In this document: positions 16,648 through 25,253 of the stretch, piece by piece
Position numbering within the stretch: the first letter of the stretch is position 1
Layout: every line of letters starts with the position of its first letter
NCBI GenBank assembly: GCA_036620675.1
Contig: JAZHEE010000005.1
Reading direction: 5' to 3' (one strand)
DNA length: 64,000 nucleotides
From: Jejubacter sp036620675
GTDB lineage: Bacteria; Pseudomonadota; Gammaproteobacteria; Enterobacterales; Enterobacteriaceae
Position numbers and translations under genes: made by a program
Notes under the pieces: model-generated
The model's database searches: none
The model's input: only the letters and a program-made list of their open reading frames with translations
Told to the model about the DNA's origin: nothing

Positions 16648-18153
16648 ATGAACATCACTGGAAACTATATTGCCGGGAAAATCTGTTTCAGCAGCAGCAA
16701 CGAAACCCAGCCGGTTTACGATCCGGCCACCGGACAGGCCATCCGCGAGGTGACGCAGTCCAGCACACAGGAAGTGCAGGAAGCCATCGCCGTGGCGCAT
16801 ACCGCCTTTGATAGCTGGTCGCGTACCACGCCGCTGCGCCGCGCCCGCATTCTGTTTAAGTTCAAGAGCCTGCTGGAGCAGCACAGCGACGAACTGGCGG
16901 CACTTATCGTCAGCGAACACGGAAAGGTTTGGTCAGATGCCATGGGAGAACTGACCCGCGGTATGGAGGTGGTCGAATTTGCCTGCGGTATTCCCCATCT
17001 GCAGAAAGGGGAGTTTTCTTCTGATGTCGGCACCGGCGTGGACAGCTATTCGCTGATGCAGCCGCTGGGCGTGGTGGCAGGAATCACCCCCTTTAACTTC
17101 CCGGCCATGGTGCCGATGTGGATGTTCCCCATCGCGCTGGCCTGTGGTAACACTTTCGTACTTAAGCCGCCCGCGCTGGCGCCTTCTGCGGCAGTCAAAA
17201 TGGCGGAGCTGTTAACCGAAGCCGGGCTGCCGGACGGCGTCTTTAACGTGGTGCACTGCGGTAACGATCAGGCGGAACCGCTGTGTAGCGATCCCAGAAT
17301 CCAGGCCGTGAGCTTTGTCGGATCATCCTCGGTTGCTGAACATATTTATAAAACCGCCAGCGCTTACGGCAAGCGGGTTCAGGCCTTCGGCGCCGCTAAA
17401 AACCACGCCATCGTGATGCCGGATGCCGATCTGGAAGCTACCGTTAACGCGATTATGGGGGGCGCATACGGCTCCGCCGGGGAACGCTGCATGGCGCTGC
17501 CGGTCGTCGTCGCAGTGGGTGACGAAACGGCAGATAAGCTGATCGCCCGCCTGACGCCGCTGGTAAAAGCATTGAAAGTGGGGCCGGGCTGCCTGCGGGG
17601 CAGCGAAGAGAATGAAATGGGGCCGGTGGTTTCCCGAGCCCATCAGCAAAAGGTGCTGAGCTATATCGACAAAGGCGTCGCCGAAGGCGCGCAACTGGTA
17701 GTGGATGGTCGTGGCTTTACCCCTGAAGGTTACGAAGAGGGCTACTATGTTGGTGGTACGCTGTTCGATAACGTGACCCCAGAGATGACCATCTGGAAAG
17801 AGGAGATCTTCGGGCCTGTGCTGAGCGTGGTGCGTGCCAGCGATTATGACAGCGCGCTGGAACTGGTTAACAGCCACGAATTCGGCAACGGTAGCGCCAT
17901 CTTTACCAGCAACGGCCACGCCGCACGGGAGTTTGTGCATGACGTTCAGGCCGGTATGGTCGGTGTGAATATTCCGGTACCGGTTCCCATGGCTTTCCAC
18001 AGCTTTGGCGGCTGGAAGCGCTCGGTATTCGGCGCTCTCAACGTGCACGGCCCGGACGGCGTGCGCTTCTATACTCGTATGAAAACTGCCACAGTACGCT
18101 GGCCAGAAGGGCAACAGACGGTATCAGAATTCAGCATGCCCACCCTGGGCTGA
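16648..18153 (+). CDS. iolA: Methylmalonate-semialdehyde dehydrogenase (CoA-acylating) IolA
   Basis: IolA converts malonate semialdehyde (and methylmalonate semialdehyde) to acetyl-CoA (propionyl-CoA), the last step of inositol breakdown. The 501-residue sequence is a complete aldehyde dehydrogenase: oxyanion Asn150 in ITPFNFPAMVPMW and nucleophile Cys281 in GSAGERCMALP. The segment GAAKNHAIVMPDAD replaces the usual ELGGK, the known signature of the CoA-acylating MMSDH subgroup. GGAG lies 9 nt upstream of the ATG. It is followed by iolB after 21 bp and the two form an operon. Confidence 0.95.
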   Translation: MNITGNYIAGKICFSSSNETQPVYDPATGQAIREVTQSSTQEVQEAIAVAHTAFDSWSRTTPLRRARILFKFKSLLEQHSDELAALIVSEHGKVWSDAMGELTRGMEVVEFACGIPHLQKGEFSSDVGTGVDSYSLMQPLGVVAGITPFNFPAMVPMWMFPIALACGNTFVLKPPALAPSAAVKMAELLTEAGLPDGVFNVVHCGNDQAEPLCSDPRIQAVSFVGSSSVAEHIYKTASAYGKRVQAFGAAKNHAIVMPDADLEATVNAIMGGAYGSAGERCMALPVVVAVGDETADKLIARLTPLVKALKVGPGCLRGSEENEMGPVVSRAHQQKVLSYIDKGVAEGAQLVVDGRGFTPEGYEEGYYVGGTLFDNVTPEMTIWKEEIFGPVLSVVRASDYDSALELVNSHEFGNGSAIFTSNGHAAREFVHDVQAGMVGVNIPVPVPMAFHSFGGWKRSVFGALNVHGPDGVRFYTRMKTATVRWPEGQQTVSEFSMPTLG

Positions 18154-18174
18154 TGGATGGAGGAATAAGACAGT

Positions 18175-18984
18175 ATGTCGTTACTTGAAAAACGTCGCCC
18201 CGGAACGGGGCGTATCCAACAGATAACTCCAGCCAGCGCGGGCTGGGAGTTTGTGGGTTTTGAGGCACATCTGCTGAATAAGGGCGATCGCATCACGCTT
18301 GAAAGCGGCGATCGCGAGCTCTGTCTGGTTCTGGTGTCGGGGCTGGCGTCGATTAAAACCCGCAATGCCGATTTCCCCGGGCTGGGAGGGCGAATGTCGC
18401 CGTTTGAGCGCACGCCGCCATGGTCGGTTTTTGTCCCCCACAACGATCGGGTCGAGGTGGTGGCCGACAGCGAACTGGAGCTGGCGGTATGCAGTGCGCC
18501 GGGCGGCGGAAATTTGCCTGCGCGCCTGATAGCGCCTTGCGACGTTGGCGTGGAGCGGCGCGGCAAGGGGCGTAATCAGCGGCTGGTGCACAATATCCTG
18601 CCGGACAGCGAACCGGCGCACAGCCTGCTGGTGGTTGAAGTCTATACCGATGAAGGCGCGACCAGCTCCTGGCCCAGCCACAAGCACGATACGGCAGTGG
18701 AGGGGCAGGAAACCCAGCTGGAAGAGACCTACTATCATCGCTTCGATCCGCCCCAGGGCTTTGCCTTACAGCGGGTCTATACCGACGATCGCTCGCTGGA
18801 CGCCTGTATGGCCCCTTATAACCACGACGTGGTGATGGTGCCGCGCGGCTATCATCCTGTCGCCAGCATCGCCGGTTACGACAGCTACTATCTGAACGTA
18901 ATGGCCGGGCCGCAGCGCAAATGGCTGTTCCGCTGGGAAGAGGATCACGCCTGGATCAATAGCGACCATTATCCCAGAAAATAG
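18175..18984 (+). CDS. iolB: 5-deoxy-glucuronate isomerase IolB
   Basis: IolB isomerises 5-deoxy-D-glucuronate to 2-deoxy-5-keto-D-gluconate in the inositol pathway. The 269-residue bicupin has the expected metal-binding stretches: SWPSHKHDT with paired histidines near 165, then EETYYHRF and the late NHDVVMVPRGYHPV. Its length is normal for the family. It sits 21 bp downstream of iolA with a GGAGG-like site at its start, and the operon ends at the long palindrome that follows. Confidence 0.95.
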   Translation: MSLLEKRRPGTGRIQQITPASAGWEFVGFEAHLLNKGDRITLESGDRELCLVLVSGLASIKTRNADFPGLGGRMSPFERTPPWSVFVPHNDRVEVVADSELELAVCSAPGGGNLPARLIAPCDVGVERRGKGRNQRLVHNILPDSEPAHSLLVVEVYTDEGATSSWPSHKHDTAVEGQETQLEETYYHRFDPPQGFALQRVYTDDRSLDACMAPYNHDVVMVPRGYHPVASIAGYDSYYLNVMAGPQRKWLFRWEEDHAWINSDHYPRK

Positions 18985-19047
18985 CGACCTGCGTTGGAAC
19001 CCACAGGCGAGGTAACTCAGGATAATAAAAGGGACAAAAAAATCCCG

Positions 19048-19110
19048 GGCAGGTTTCAGGTTCGATCATTGATAATCAATGCTCGAACCTGAAACCTGCC
19101 AAAAATTTTT
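19048..19110 (+). terminator. 53-bp near-perfect palindrome after iolAB, probable terminator
   Basis: GGCAGGTTTCAGGTTCGA (19048-19065) is matched exactly by its reverse complement at 19083-19100. The 17 bp between them are themselves a palindrome (CATTGAT-A-ATCAATG) flanked by one mismatch. AAAAATTTTT follows. The stem is much longer than the other hairpins in this window. It may terminate iolAB, or it may be the trace of an inserted element. Confidence 0.6.
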
Positions 19111-19210
19111 AGAGTTGAAGCTAACCGACCAGATACCCGCATCAAAAATACGCTATGGAGTTGCTAAAAATAAAGCATCCGAATACGCCTATAAGCTGGG
19201 CGACCTTTGA
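19103..19210 (+). pseudogene. Possible 3' remnant of a toxin-like gene
   Basis: A frame opening at the palindrome edge reads KFLELKLTDQIPASKIRYG then VAKNKASEYAYKLGDL and stops at 19208-19210. It looks like a genuine protein C-terminus with its 5' part missing. The stop overlaps the TTG start of the next small frame (TTGA), as in toxin-immunity pairs. No family is recognised; the toxin interpretation is inference. Confidence 0.3.
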
Positions 19211-19512
19211 GGAAAGAGATAAAGCCATATTCTGTAGAACACTCCCTTGATCATCTCCGGGATGATGAAATACATGGTATCCGACCAGAAGAGTTTTCTG
19301 ATGAAGAGATGAAGATTCAATGGATAAAAGGCTGGCATACGGAATACCAGCATTTTATGGATAATCTACCGGAACATCTTCACCAGCGAGTGATGATTTG
19401 TAATCATCCTGCTGAAATCAATGATTTTTCTGATATGGTAATGAATAAGATAATGCTATTAAGGAGAAAAAATGCGCCAGCGAGTCATTGTGTGCCCCGT
19501 GATACAGAATAG
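19207..19512 (+). CDS. Small acidic protein, possible orphan immunity gene
   Basis: The 101-codon frame begins with TTG overlapping the previous stop and encodes an acidic, Trp- and His-containing protein (EEFSDEEMKIQWIKGWHTEY, HFMDNLPEHLHQRVMICNHP). Base composition is lower in GC than in iol genes. Size, acidity and overlap with an upstream truncated frame fit an immunity protein left from a toxin cassette. It overlaps the first 41 bp of nudI, so its last ~13 residues may be fortuitous. No family recognised, and a decayed gene is equally possible. Confidence 0.4.
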   Translation: MRKEIKPYSVEHSLDHLRDDEIHGIRPEEFSDEEMKIQWIKGWHTEYQHFMDNLPEHLHQRVMICNHPAEINDFSDMVMNKIMLLRRKNAPASHCVPRDTE

Positions 19513-19897
19513 CGGTGAGTTTTTGCTGTGTAAAATGGCTTCCGATCGCGGAGTCTTTCCGGGGCAGTGGGCTTTACCAGGCGGTGGAATGGAGCTTGGC
19601 GAAACCATGGAAAGCGCCCTGAGACGCGAAATCATGGAAGAATTAGGGGAAGAACTGCTCATCACTGAGGTTAAGCCTTGGGCTTTTCGCGATGACATCC
19701 GGACTAAAACGTATCCTGATGGCACTACCGAAAGGATATATATGATTTATCTTATATTTGATTGTATCAGCGCTAATCGGAGTATTACGTTTAACGAAGA
19801 GTTTCAGGAGATTATTTGGGTGTCACCCGAAGAGATGAAAAAAATGGATTTAAATGAGGCGACCCGGATCACTTTTATCCAAAAAGGATTTATTTAA
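19472..19897 (+). CDS. nudI: Nucleoside triphosphatase NudI (Nudix hydrolase)
   Basis: NudI hydrolyses (deoxy)pyrimidine nucleoside triphosphates to monophosphates. The 141-residue protein carries a full Nudix box around residues 38-59, from GGGMELGETMESALRR to the metal-binding REIMEELG. It aligns with E. coli NudI as recalled (MRQRxIVCPxIQN, CKMASDRGVFPGQWAL, DIRTKTYPDG, MIYLIFDCISANR). AAGGAG precedes the ATG. It lies inside the iol locus without an evident functional link, next to possible remnant genes, and its 3' half is slightly AT-rich. Confidence 0.92.
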   Translation: MRQRVIVCPVIQNSGEFLLCKMASDRGVFPGQWALPGGGMELGETMESALRREIMEELGEELLITEVKPWAFRDDIRTKTYPDGTTERIYMIYLIFDCISANRSITFNEEFQEIIWVSPEEMKKMDLNEATRITFIQKGFI

Positions 19898-19971
19898 AGC
19901 GCTCCCGGGCCTGAGGGAGGCTGTGCAAGGGGACCGTGATGATGGTCCTCTTGCCGTGCTGACATCCCCGA

Positions 19972-20814
19972 TTACTGCCCCTCTTTACTGCTCCCCAGCG
20001 CCAGCGAAATCGCCAGCGTCTGGGCCAGACACAGCGAGGCGACCTGGGAGCGGAAACCGTCGATCTGCGCTTCGCGCACCACAAAGCAGACATCACTAAA
20101 GGCGGCCAGCGGGCTGACCTGACTGTCGGTTATCGCAATCTGACGCGCTTTGCGCTGGGCGCCCAGCTCCACCAGCTCCACCACCTCTTTGGAGTAGGGC
20201 GAAAAGCTCACCGCCACCACCACATCCTTTGGCCCCACCATACTGAGCTGTTCGGTGAACATACCACCCAGCCCGTCGATCAGAAAGGCGCGCCGATCCA
20301 GGTGGCGCAGGGCGTAAGTCAGATAAGAGGCGACGCTGAACGAACGACGCAAACCAATCACATAGATGTTTTCCGCTTCACCCAGTAGCGCTACGGCATG
20401 CTCTAACTCTTCGGGCACCACCTGCATCGCCAGCTGCTGCAGCGCCTGGCCGTTCACCATGGTAAACATATTCAGAATTTCGGACGGTGTTTCCGGCGCA
20501 CTGCTCTCTTCGCCGGCGCTCTGGCGGAACAGACGCGCACGTTCGGTATAGTTGGCGGTCTCTTCCATCAGATGCTGCCTGAACATCTGTTTCATTTCGT
20601 TGAAGCCGCCGAAGCCAAAGGCGTTGGCAAAGCGGATCAGAGTGGAAGGGGGAACGTCAGCCTGGCGGGCAATTGACGCGACGGTATCAAAAGCGACGCT
20701 GTTGCTGTTGTCAAGAATATAGCGCGCCACCTGCTTCAGCCGTTTACTGAGCGTGTCGTAGCGGCTGCGAATCTCGTCCTGGAGAATAGAAACCTGCGTT
20801 GGATTATTGGCCAT
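19972..20814 (-). CDS. iolR: RpiR-family repressor of inositol catabolism IolR
   Basis: The 280-residue MurR/RpiR-type regulator has an N-terminal HTH_6 domain (about 5-80; SKRLKQVARYILDNSNSVAF and SIARQADVPPSTLIRFANAF) and a C-terminal SIS sugar-phosphate-binding domain (about 125-255; AENIYVIGLRRSFSVASYLT, VVVAVSFSPYSKEVVELVEL). Enteric inositol clusters are controlled by an RpiR-type IolR, and this is the only such gene here. It is encoded just downstream of iolC's end on the same strand. A TTTCATT half-site at 20875-20881 lies upstream of its start, suggesting autoregulation. Confidence 0.9.
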   Translation of the reverse strand: MANNPTQVSILQDEIRSRYDTLSKRLKQVARYILDNSNSVAFDTVASIARQADVPPSTLIRFANAFGFGGFNEMKQMFRQHLMEETANYTERARLFRQSAGEESSAPETPSEILNMFTMVNGQALQQLAMQVVPEELEHAVALLGEAENIYVIGLRRSFSVASYLTYALRHLDRRAFLIDGLGGMFTEQLSMVGPKDVVVAVSFSPYSKEVVELVELGAQRKARQIAITDSQVSPLAAFSDVCFVVREAQIDGFRSQVASLCLAQTLAISLALGSSKEGQ

Positions 20815-20918
20815 GTTATCGCCTGTGACAGAGTAATAAGGAAACGGGAATCAGTGTATCAAATGGAGGAAAAATTTCATTTCTGGAACGATAATACGGG
20901 ATTCATTTCACGCTGAGC

Positions 20919-20950
20919 GTGACGCGTGGCCAGGGTGCTCCACGCGTCAC
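20919..20950 (-). terminator. Hairpin after iolC
   Basis: CCACGCGTCAC (20940-20950) and GTGACGCGTGG (20919-20929) form a perfect 11-bp stem with a 10-nt loop, 8 bp after the iolC stop. There is no clear T run, so termination is likely but not certain. Confidence 0.55.
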
Positions 20951-20958
20951 TATGGCGT

Positions 20959-22875
20959 TTATTCGCCTCTGGCTTCGCGCCAGTAGCCAATCAGCCGCAG
21001 ATAGTTATTTTTGACTTCACCGATCAGCTCGTCGTCGTTCAGTTCGCCTTCCATCCAGCGCCGTGAAGGCTGACCGAAGATGGTTCGCCCAACGGCGAAG
21101 CCTTTGATGGCCGGGTGGCGCGCTGCTTCGCGAAAACCGGCACGCAACGCTTCCGGCTCGGCATCCAGCCCCAGCAGCAGAATGCCGCGGCACCAGGGGT
21201 CTTCACGCACGACAAGCTCGCTGACTTTGTCCCAGGTTTCACTGGCCAGTGGCGGTAGCTTCCACCAGTCGGGCTGGATCCCCAGCCGGTAAAAGTGTTC
21301 CAGCATCGCCGGATAGTGGCATTCACGGCGATCTGTAGCATCAGCCGGCAGGATCACCTCCAGCAACAGCTCGTGGCCGGACTGGTTGCAGGCGTGCCAT
21401 ACGTCCAGCAGTTGCTCGTCCTGGCGCTGGCGCAGCTCCGCGCTGTCATGCGGGTGATAGAACACCAGGCACTTCACGACATGCTCAAGCGGCCAGTTGC
21501 GTAACTGGCTGCCAATATCCCCATGCTCCAGACGCAGCGGGCGTGAACCGGGCAGTTCAATAGGGCGGCCAATCCACCATCCCTGACCGGTAATGGCATT
21601 TAGCGCCCCCTGGCCGAAGGTGCCGTCCGCCAGAATGCCGCTGCGCTGTTCCAGCCCGGCTTCGGCCGCCGCATCCTGCGCCGCCTGTAACAGCAGGCGT
21701 TTCAGCGGTGGAATACAGCTTTCGTCGCGACCGGCCTGCTGGGCCATATCGACCAGCTGCTTGCGGTGGTCGAAAGCGAAGATACACAGCTCATCGAAAC
21801 GACGGCGACGTGACGTAACGCGATGCAGATGGTTAAGACGCGCATCAAGATCCGGGCGCGGCACCGACTCCGCCCGGGAGAGATAGTCGTCCAGCTCGGC
21901 CCGGGTGGGCATGGCCGGGGCGCAACCGTGGCGCGACACCACCAGTGCGCCGCAGGCGTTAGCATAGCGACAGGCCTGTTCCCAGCCTTCGTCATTAAGC
22001 CAGCCGCGCAGCAGGCCGGACATAAAGGCGTCGCCAGCCCCCAGAACGTTGAGGACATCCACCTTCACGCCCTGTTGCAGCGGAATCTGCGACCAGTCAT
22101 CCGGGACTTTGCCTTCGATCACCACGCAGCCCATGGGGCCGCGCTTGCAGACCAGAGTGGCGCTGCTTGCCTCACGTACCTTTTTCAGCGCCGTCAGGGT
22201 GTCGGTGCTGCCACCGGCAATATGAAACTCCTCTTCGGTGCCGACGATCAGATCAAAGTGGTGCAGCACCTCCTGAAGCTGGCGGGTCACTGCGCCGGAT
22301 TCGATATAGCGGGTTTCACCATCGCCCGGGGAGGTCAGCCCCCACAGTACCGGACGATAGTCGATATCCAGCGCCCGGCGCAGCCCGTGGCGCCCGGCAT
22401 ATTCCAGCGCCTTCAGCACCGCCGCCCGGGTCTGGGGGTGGGATAGGTGGGTGCCTGTGACCGCCAGCGCGCGGGAAGAAGCTATCCACGCCTCATCGAT
22501 ATCAGCTGGCGACAGCGCCATATCGGCGCAGTTATCGCGATAGAAGATGAGCGGGAATGTCTCCTGATCCTTAATACCCAGCATGACCAGCGCCGTCAGC
22601 CGCGTTGGGTCGGTGATCAGATAATCGGTGTTGACGCCCGCGCTTTCCAGGGTTTCACGAATAAAGCGGCCATTATGCTCATCCCCCACCCGGGCCAGCA
22701 TGGCGGATTTCAGCCCCTGAATGGCGGTACCCCAGGCGACGTTACCGGATGATCCCCCCAGGTATTTAGCGAAGCTGGCGACGTCCTCCAGTCTGGCTCC
22801 CACCTGTTGGGCGTAGAGATCGACGGCGACGCGACCGATACAGATCACATCAAGCCGCTTGACTGCTGCATTCAT
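20959..22875 (-). CDS. iolC: IolC kinase fused to a DUF2090 aldolase-like domain
   Basis: Residues 1 to about 335 are a PfkB-family 5-dehydro-2-deoxygluconokinase: VAVDLYAQQVGARLEDVASF, KYLGGSSGNVAWGTA, and the ATP/anion-hole motif NVLGAGDAFMSGLLRG with the catalytic Asp. Residues about 340-638 are DUF2090 (ELCIFAFDHRKQLVDMAQQA to the end), a class I aldolase-like TIM-barrel domain. In many proteobacteria it is fused to IolC and likely replaces the separate aldolase IolJ. The one protein could therefore phosphorylate 5-dehydro-2-deoxygluconate and cleave the product to malonate semialdehyde and dihydroxyacetone phosphate. No iolJ gene exists in the window, consistent with this. It is transcribed divergently from iolD. 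Confidence 0.93.
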   Translation of the reverse strand: MNAAVKRLDVICIGRVAVDLYAQQVGARLEDVASFAKYLGGSSGNVAWGTAIQGLKSAMLARVGDEHNGRFIRETLESAGVNTDYLITDPTRLTALVMLGIKDQETFPLIFYRDNCADMALSPADIDEAWIASSRALAVTGTHLSHPQTRAAVLKALEYAGRHGLRRALDIDYRPVLWGLTSPGDGETRYIESGAVTRQLQEVLHHFDLIVGTEEEFHIAGGSTDTLTALKKVREASSATLVCKRGPMGCVVIEGKVPDDWSQIPLQQGVKVDVLNVLGAGDAFMSGLLRGWLNDEGWEQACRYANACGALVVSRHGCAPAMPTRAELDDYLSRAESVPRPDLDARLNHLHRVTSRRRRFDELCIFAFDHRKQLVDMAQQAGRDESCIPPLKRLLLQAAQDAAAEAGLEQRSGILADGTFGQGALNAITGQGWWIGRPIELPGSRPLRLEHGDIGSQLRNWPLEHVVKCLVFYHPHDSAELRQRQDEQLLDVWHACNQSGHELLLEVILPADATDRRECHYPAMLEHFYRLGIQPDWWKLPPLASETWDKVSELVVREDPWCRGILLLGLDAEPEALRAGFREAARHPAIKGFAVGRTIFGQPSRRWMEGELNDDELIGEVKNNYLRLIGYWREARGE

Positions 22876-22968
22876 AGTTACGGATTCCTCTGCTTACCTT
22901 GACTTTACCCACATGCGCTCGATCGCGTATGCAGCCGGGTTAACCAACGAATGTCAGTATGGCGAACG

Positions 22969-23000
22969 TAAATTTCATTATCAATGAAAAATGAAATTTA
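22969..23000. promoter_or_regulatory. Putative IolR operator between iolC and iolD
   Basis: TAAATTTCATT (22969-22979) and AATGAAATTTA (22990-23000) form an 11-bp inverted repeat. Inside it, TTTCATT-ATC-AATGAAA (22973-22989) is a perfect palindrome. Further half-sites lie at 23140-23146, 23183-23189 and 23246-23252. Binding by IolR is inferred from position and recurrence. Confidence 0.6.
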
Positions 23001-23230
23001 TAGTTCATTTTTGTGAGAGCAACTACAACATGGAATGAGATTACTAATCACCCTGCGGGCTCTGTATCCGGCACTCCCCGTGGTTTCGTCGGGTAATTGT
23101 AGGGTTATTGTTTCACTTCGGTAGCGATGAAATAAATGGAATGAAAACCAAAACGAAATGGAGAGTTTGATCGCCCTCGCAAAATGAAATGTTTTTTCTG
23201 TATTTATGTTTTATGAAAAATACGTTTGCA

Positions 23231-23252
23231 TATAATCCCATCATATTTCATT
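23231..23252 (+). promoter_or_regulatory. Likely iolD promoter -10 box with an overlapping half-site
   Basis: A consensus TATAAT at 23231-23236 lies 64 bp before the iolD ATG. The half-site TTTCATT follows at 23246-23252, where the transcript should start, a repressor-like position. The -35 region is poor. Confidence 0.5.
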
Positions 23253-23299
23253 ACCGCCGGCGTCGTTCCGGCGTCGGTATCACGATAAAGGAAAGGGCT

Positions 23300-25240
23300 A
23301 TGGGCAGAATCAGGCTGACAATGGCGCAGGCATTGGTCAAATTCCTTGATAATCAGTTTGTTGAGGTGGACGGGCGTGAGATCAAATTTGTAAAAGGAAT
23401 CTTCGCTATCTTCGGGCATGGCAACGTGCTGGGCATGGGACAGGCGCTGGAACAGGATAGCGGCGACTTAAAGGTATGGCAGGGCCGTAACGAACAGGGC
23501 ATGGCCCATGCCGCCATCGGTTATGCCAAACAGCGACGTCGCCGTCAGATTATCGCCTGTAGCTCATCGGTGGGGCCTGGCGCCGCCAATATGCTCACCG
23601 CGGCGGCTACCGCCACGGCTAACCGTATTCCTCTGCTGCTGCTGCCGGGGGACGTTTTCGCCACCCGCCAGCCAGACCCGGTTTTGCAGCAGATTGAACA
23701 GAGCCAGGATCTGAGCATCAGTACCAACGACGCTTTCCGGGCGGTCAGCAAATACTGGGACCGCATTACCCGCCCGGAACAGTTGATGAGCGCCTGCCTT
23801 AACGCGATACGGGTTCTGACCGATCCGGCGGAATGTGGTGCGGTTACCCTGGCGCTTCCCCAGGATGTTCAGGCCGAAGCCTGGGACTATCCGGAACACT
23901 TTTTTGTTCGCCGCGTACACCGTCTGGATCGCCGCCCGGCCGTTGCGGCCCAGATCGCCGATGCCTGTGAAGCGCTGCGCCGCAGCCAGCGTCCGCTGCT
24001 GATTTGCGGTGGAGGCACCCGTTATTCGGATGCCGGTGAGGCGCTGCTCAATTTTGCCCGCCAGCATGAGATCCCCATTGCGGAAACCCAGGCCGGGAAG
24101 GGCACGCTGCTTTCTGACGACCCGCTCAACATGGGCGGCGTGGGAGAAACCGGCTGTCTGGCCGCCAACCTGCTGGCGAAAGAAGCGGATCTGGTGATTG
24201 GCGTAGGCACCCGATTTACCGACTTCACCACCGCCTCCAAGTGGATTTTCCAGCACCCGGACGTGCGCTTTCTGAACATCAATATCAGCGAGTTCGATGC
24301 CTGGAAGCTGGACGGCATCCGGGTAGTGGCAGACGCCAGGGAAGCACTCCAGGCGCTAACTGCCTCAATGGCCGACAGCGGCTGGCAGTCCCGATGGGGC
24401 GAACAGCTCCAGAGTGCGCGCTCCCGCCAGTTACAGGAAACCCAGCGAGTGTGGCAGGTACGCTGGCGCGAGCAGGATTTCGTACCAGAAATTGATGACA
24501 GCATCGACCGGACGCAGCTGTTTCGCGAATTTCGTGAAATAACCGGGTCGGTCATCACCCAGAGCAGCGTGCTGGGCGTACTGAACCAACAACTGCCGGA
24601 AAATGCCGTTATCGTCGCGGCCGCCGGTAGCCTGCCGGGAGATTTGCAGCGTACCTGGCGTACCCGATCGCCTGACGCCTATCACGTGGAGTACGGCTAC
24701 TCCTGCATGGGTTACGAGGTCAATGCTGCGCTGGGCGTCAAGCTCGCCGAACCGCAGCGCGACGTTTATGCCCTGGTGGGGGACGGTTCATTCATGATGC
24801 TGCACTCCGAACTGGTGACCTCGATTCAGGAAGGCGCAAAGGTCAACGTTATTCTGTTCGATAACATGGCCAACGGCTGTATCAACAACCTGCAAATGGA
24901 GCACGGCATGGGCAGCTACGGTACCGAATTTCGGCGTCGCGACGCCGACAGCGGGGAGCTGCGCGGTGCTCTGGTACCTGTGGATTTCGCCGCTATTGCG
25001 GCAGGCTACGGGTGTCGGACATGGCGGGTGACCCGACTGGAGGATCTGGAAACGGCGCTGGCAGAAGCGCGCAACAGCCCTGTCAGTACGTTGATTGATG
25101 TAAAAGTGCTGCCCAAAACCATGGTGCACAAATATTTCAGCTGGTGGCACGTTGGCGTGGCAGCGGTCTCCAGCTCCGAACGCATCCGTCGTGCGGCGGA
25201 GCAAATGCAGGAAAAACGCGCGCAGGCGCGAGACTACTAA
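23300..25240 (+). CDS. iolD: Trihydroxycyclohexane-1,2-dione acylhydrolase IolD
   Basis: IolD is a thiamine-diphosphate enzyme that opens the ring of 3D-(3,5/4)-trihydroxycyclohexane-1,2-dione to 5-deoxyglucuronate. Starting at ATG 23300 (GGAAAGGG just upstream) the protein has 646 residues, the family length; the frame extends to 23189 but without start signals. It has the three domains of acetolactate-synthase-like enzymes: N-terminal pyrimidine domain with catalytic Glu65 in GRNEQGMAHAAIG, a central domain, and a C-terminal diphosphate domain with GDGSFMMLHSELVTS near 493 and the Asn of NMANGC. First gene of the iolD-G-H-E set. Confidence 0.95.
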   Translation: MGRIRLTMAQALVKFLDNQFVEVDGREIKFVKGIFAIFGHGNVLGMGQALEQDSGDLKVWQGRNEQGMAHAAIGYAKQRRRRQIIACSSSVGPGAANMLTAAATATANRIPLLLLPGDVFATRQPDPVLQQIEQSQDLSISTNDAFRAVSKYWDRITRPEQLMSACLNAIRVLTDPAECGAVTLALPQDVQAEAWDYPEHFFVRRVHRLDRRPAVAAQIADACEALRRSQRPLLICGGGTRYSDAGEALLNFARQHEIPIAETQAGKGTLLSDDPLNMGGVGETGCLAANLLAKEADLVIGVGTRFTDFTTASKWIFQHPDVRFLNINISEFDAWKLDGIRVVADAREALQALTASMADSGWQSRWGEQLQSARSRQLQETQRVWQVRWREQDFVPEIDDSIDRTQLFREFREITGSVITQSSVLGVLNQQLPENAVIVAAAGSLPGDLQRTWRTRSPDAYHVEYGYSCMGYEVNAALGVKLAEPQRDVYALVGDGSFMMLHSELVTSIQEGAKVNVILFDNMANGCINNLQMEHGMGSYGTEFRRRDADSGELRGALVPVDFAAIAAGYGCRTWRVTRLEDLETALAEARNSPVSTLIDVKVLPKTMVHKYFSWWHVGVAAVSSSERIRRAAEQMQEKRAQARDY

Positions 25241-25253
25241 ACCGGAGCAGATC

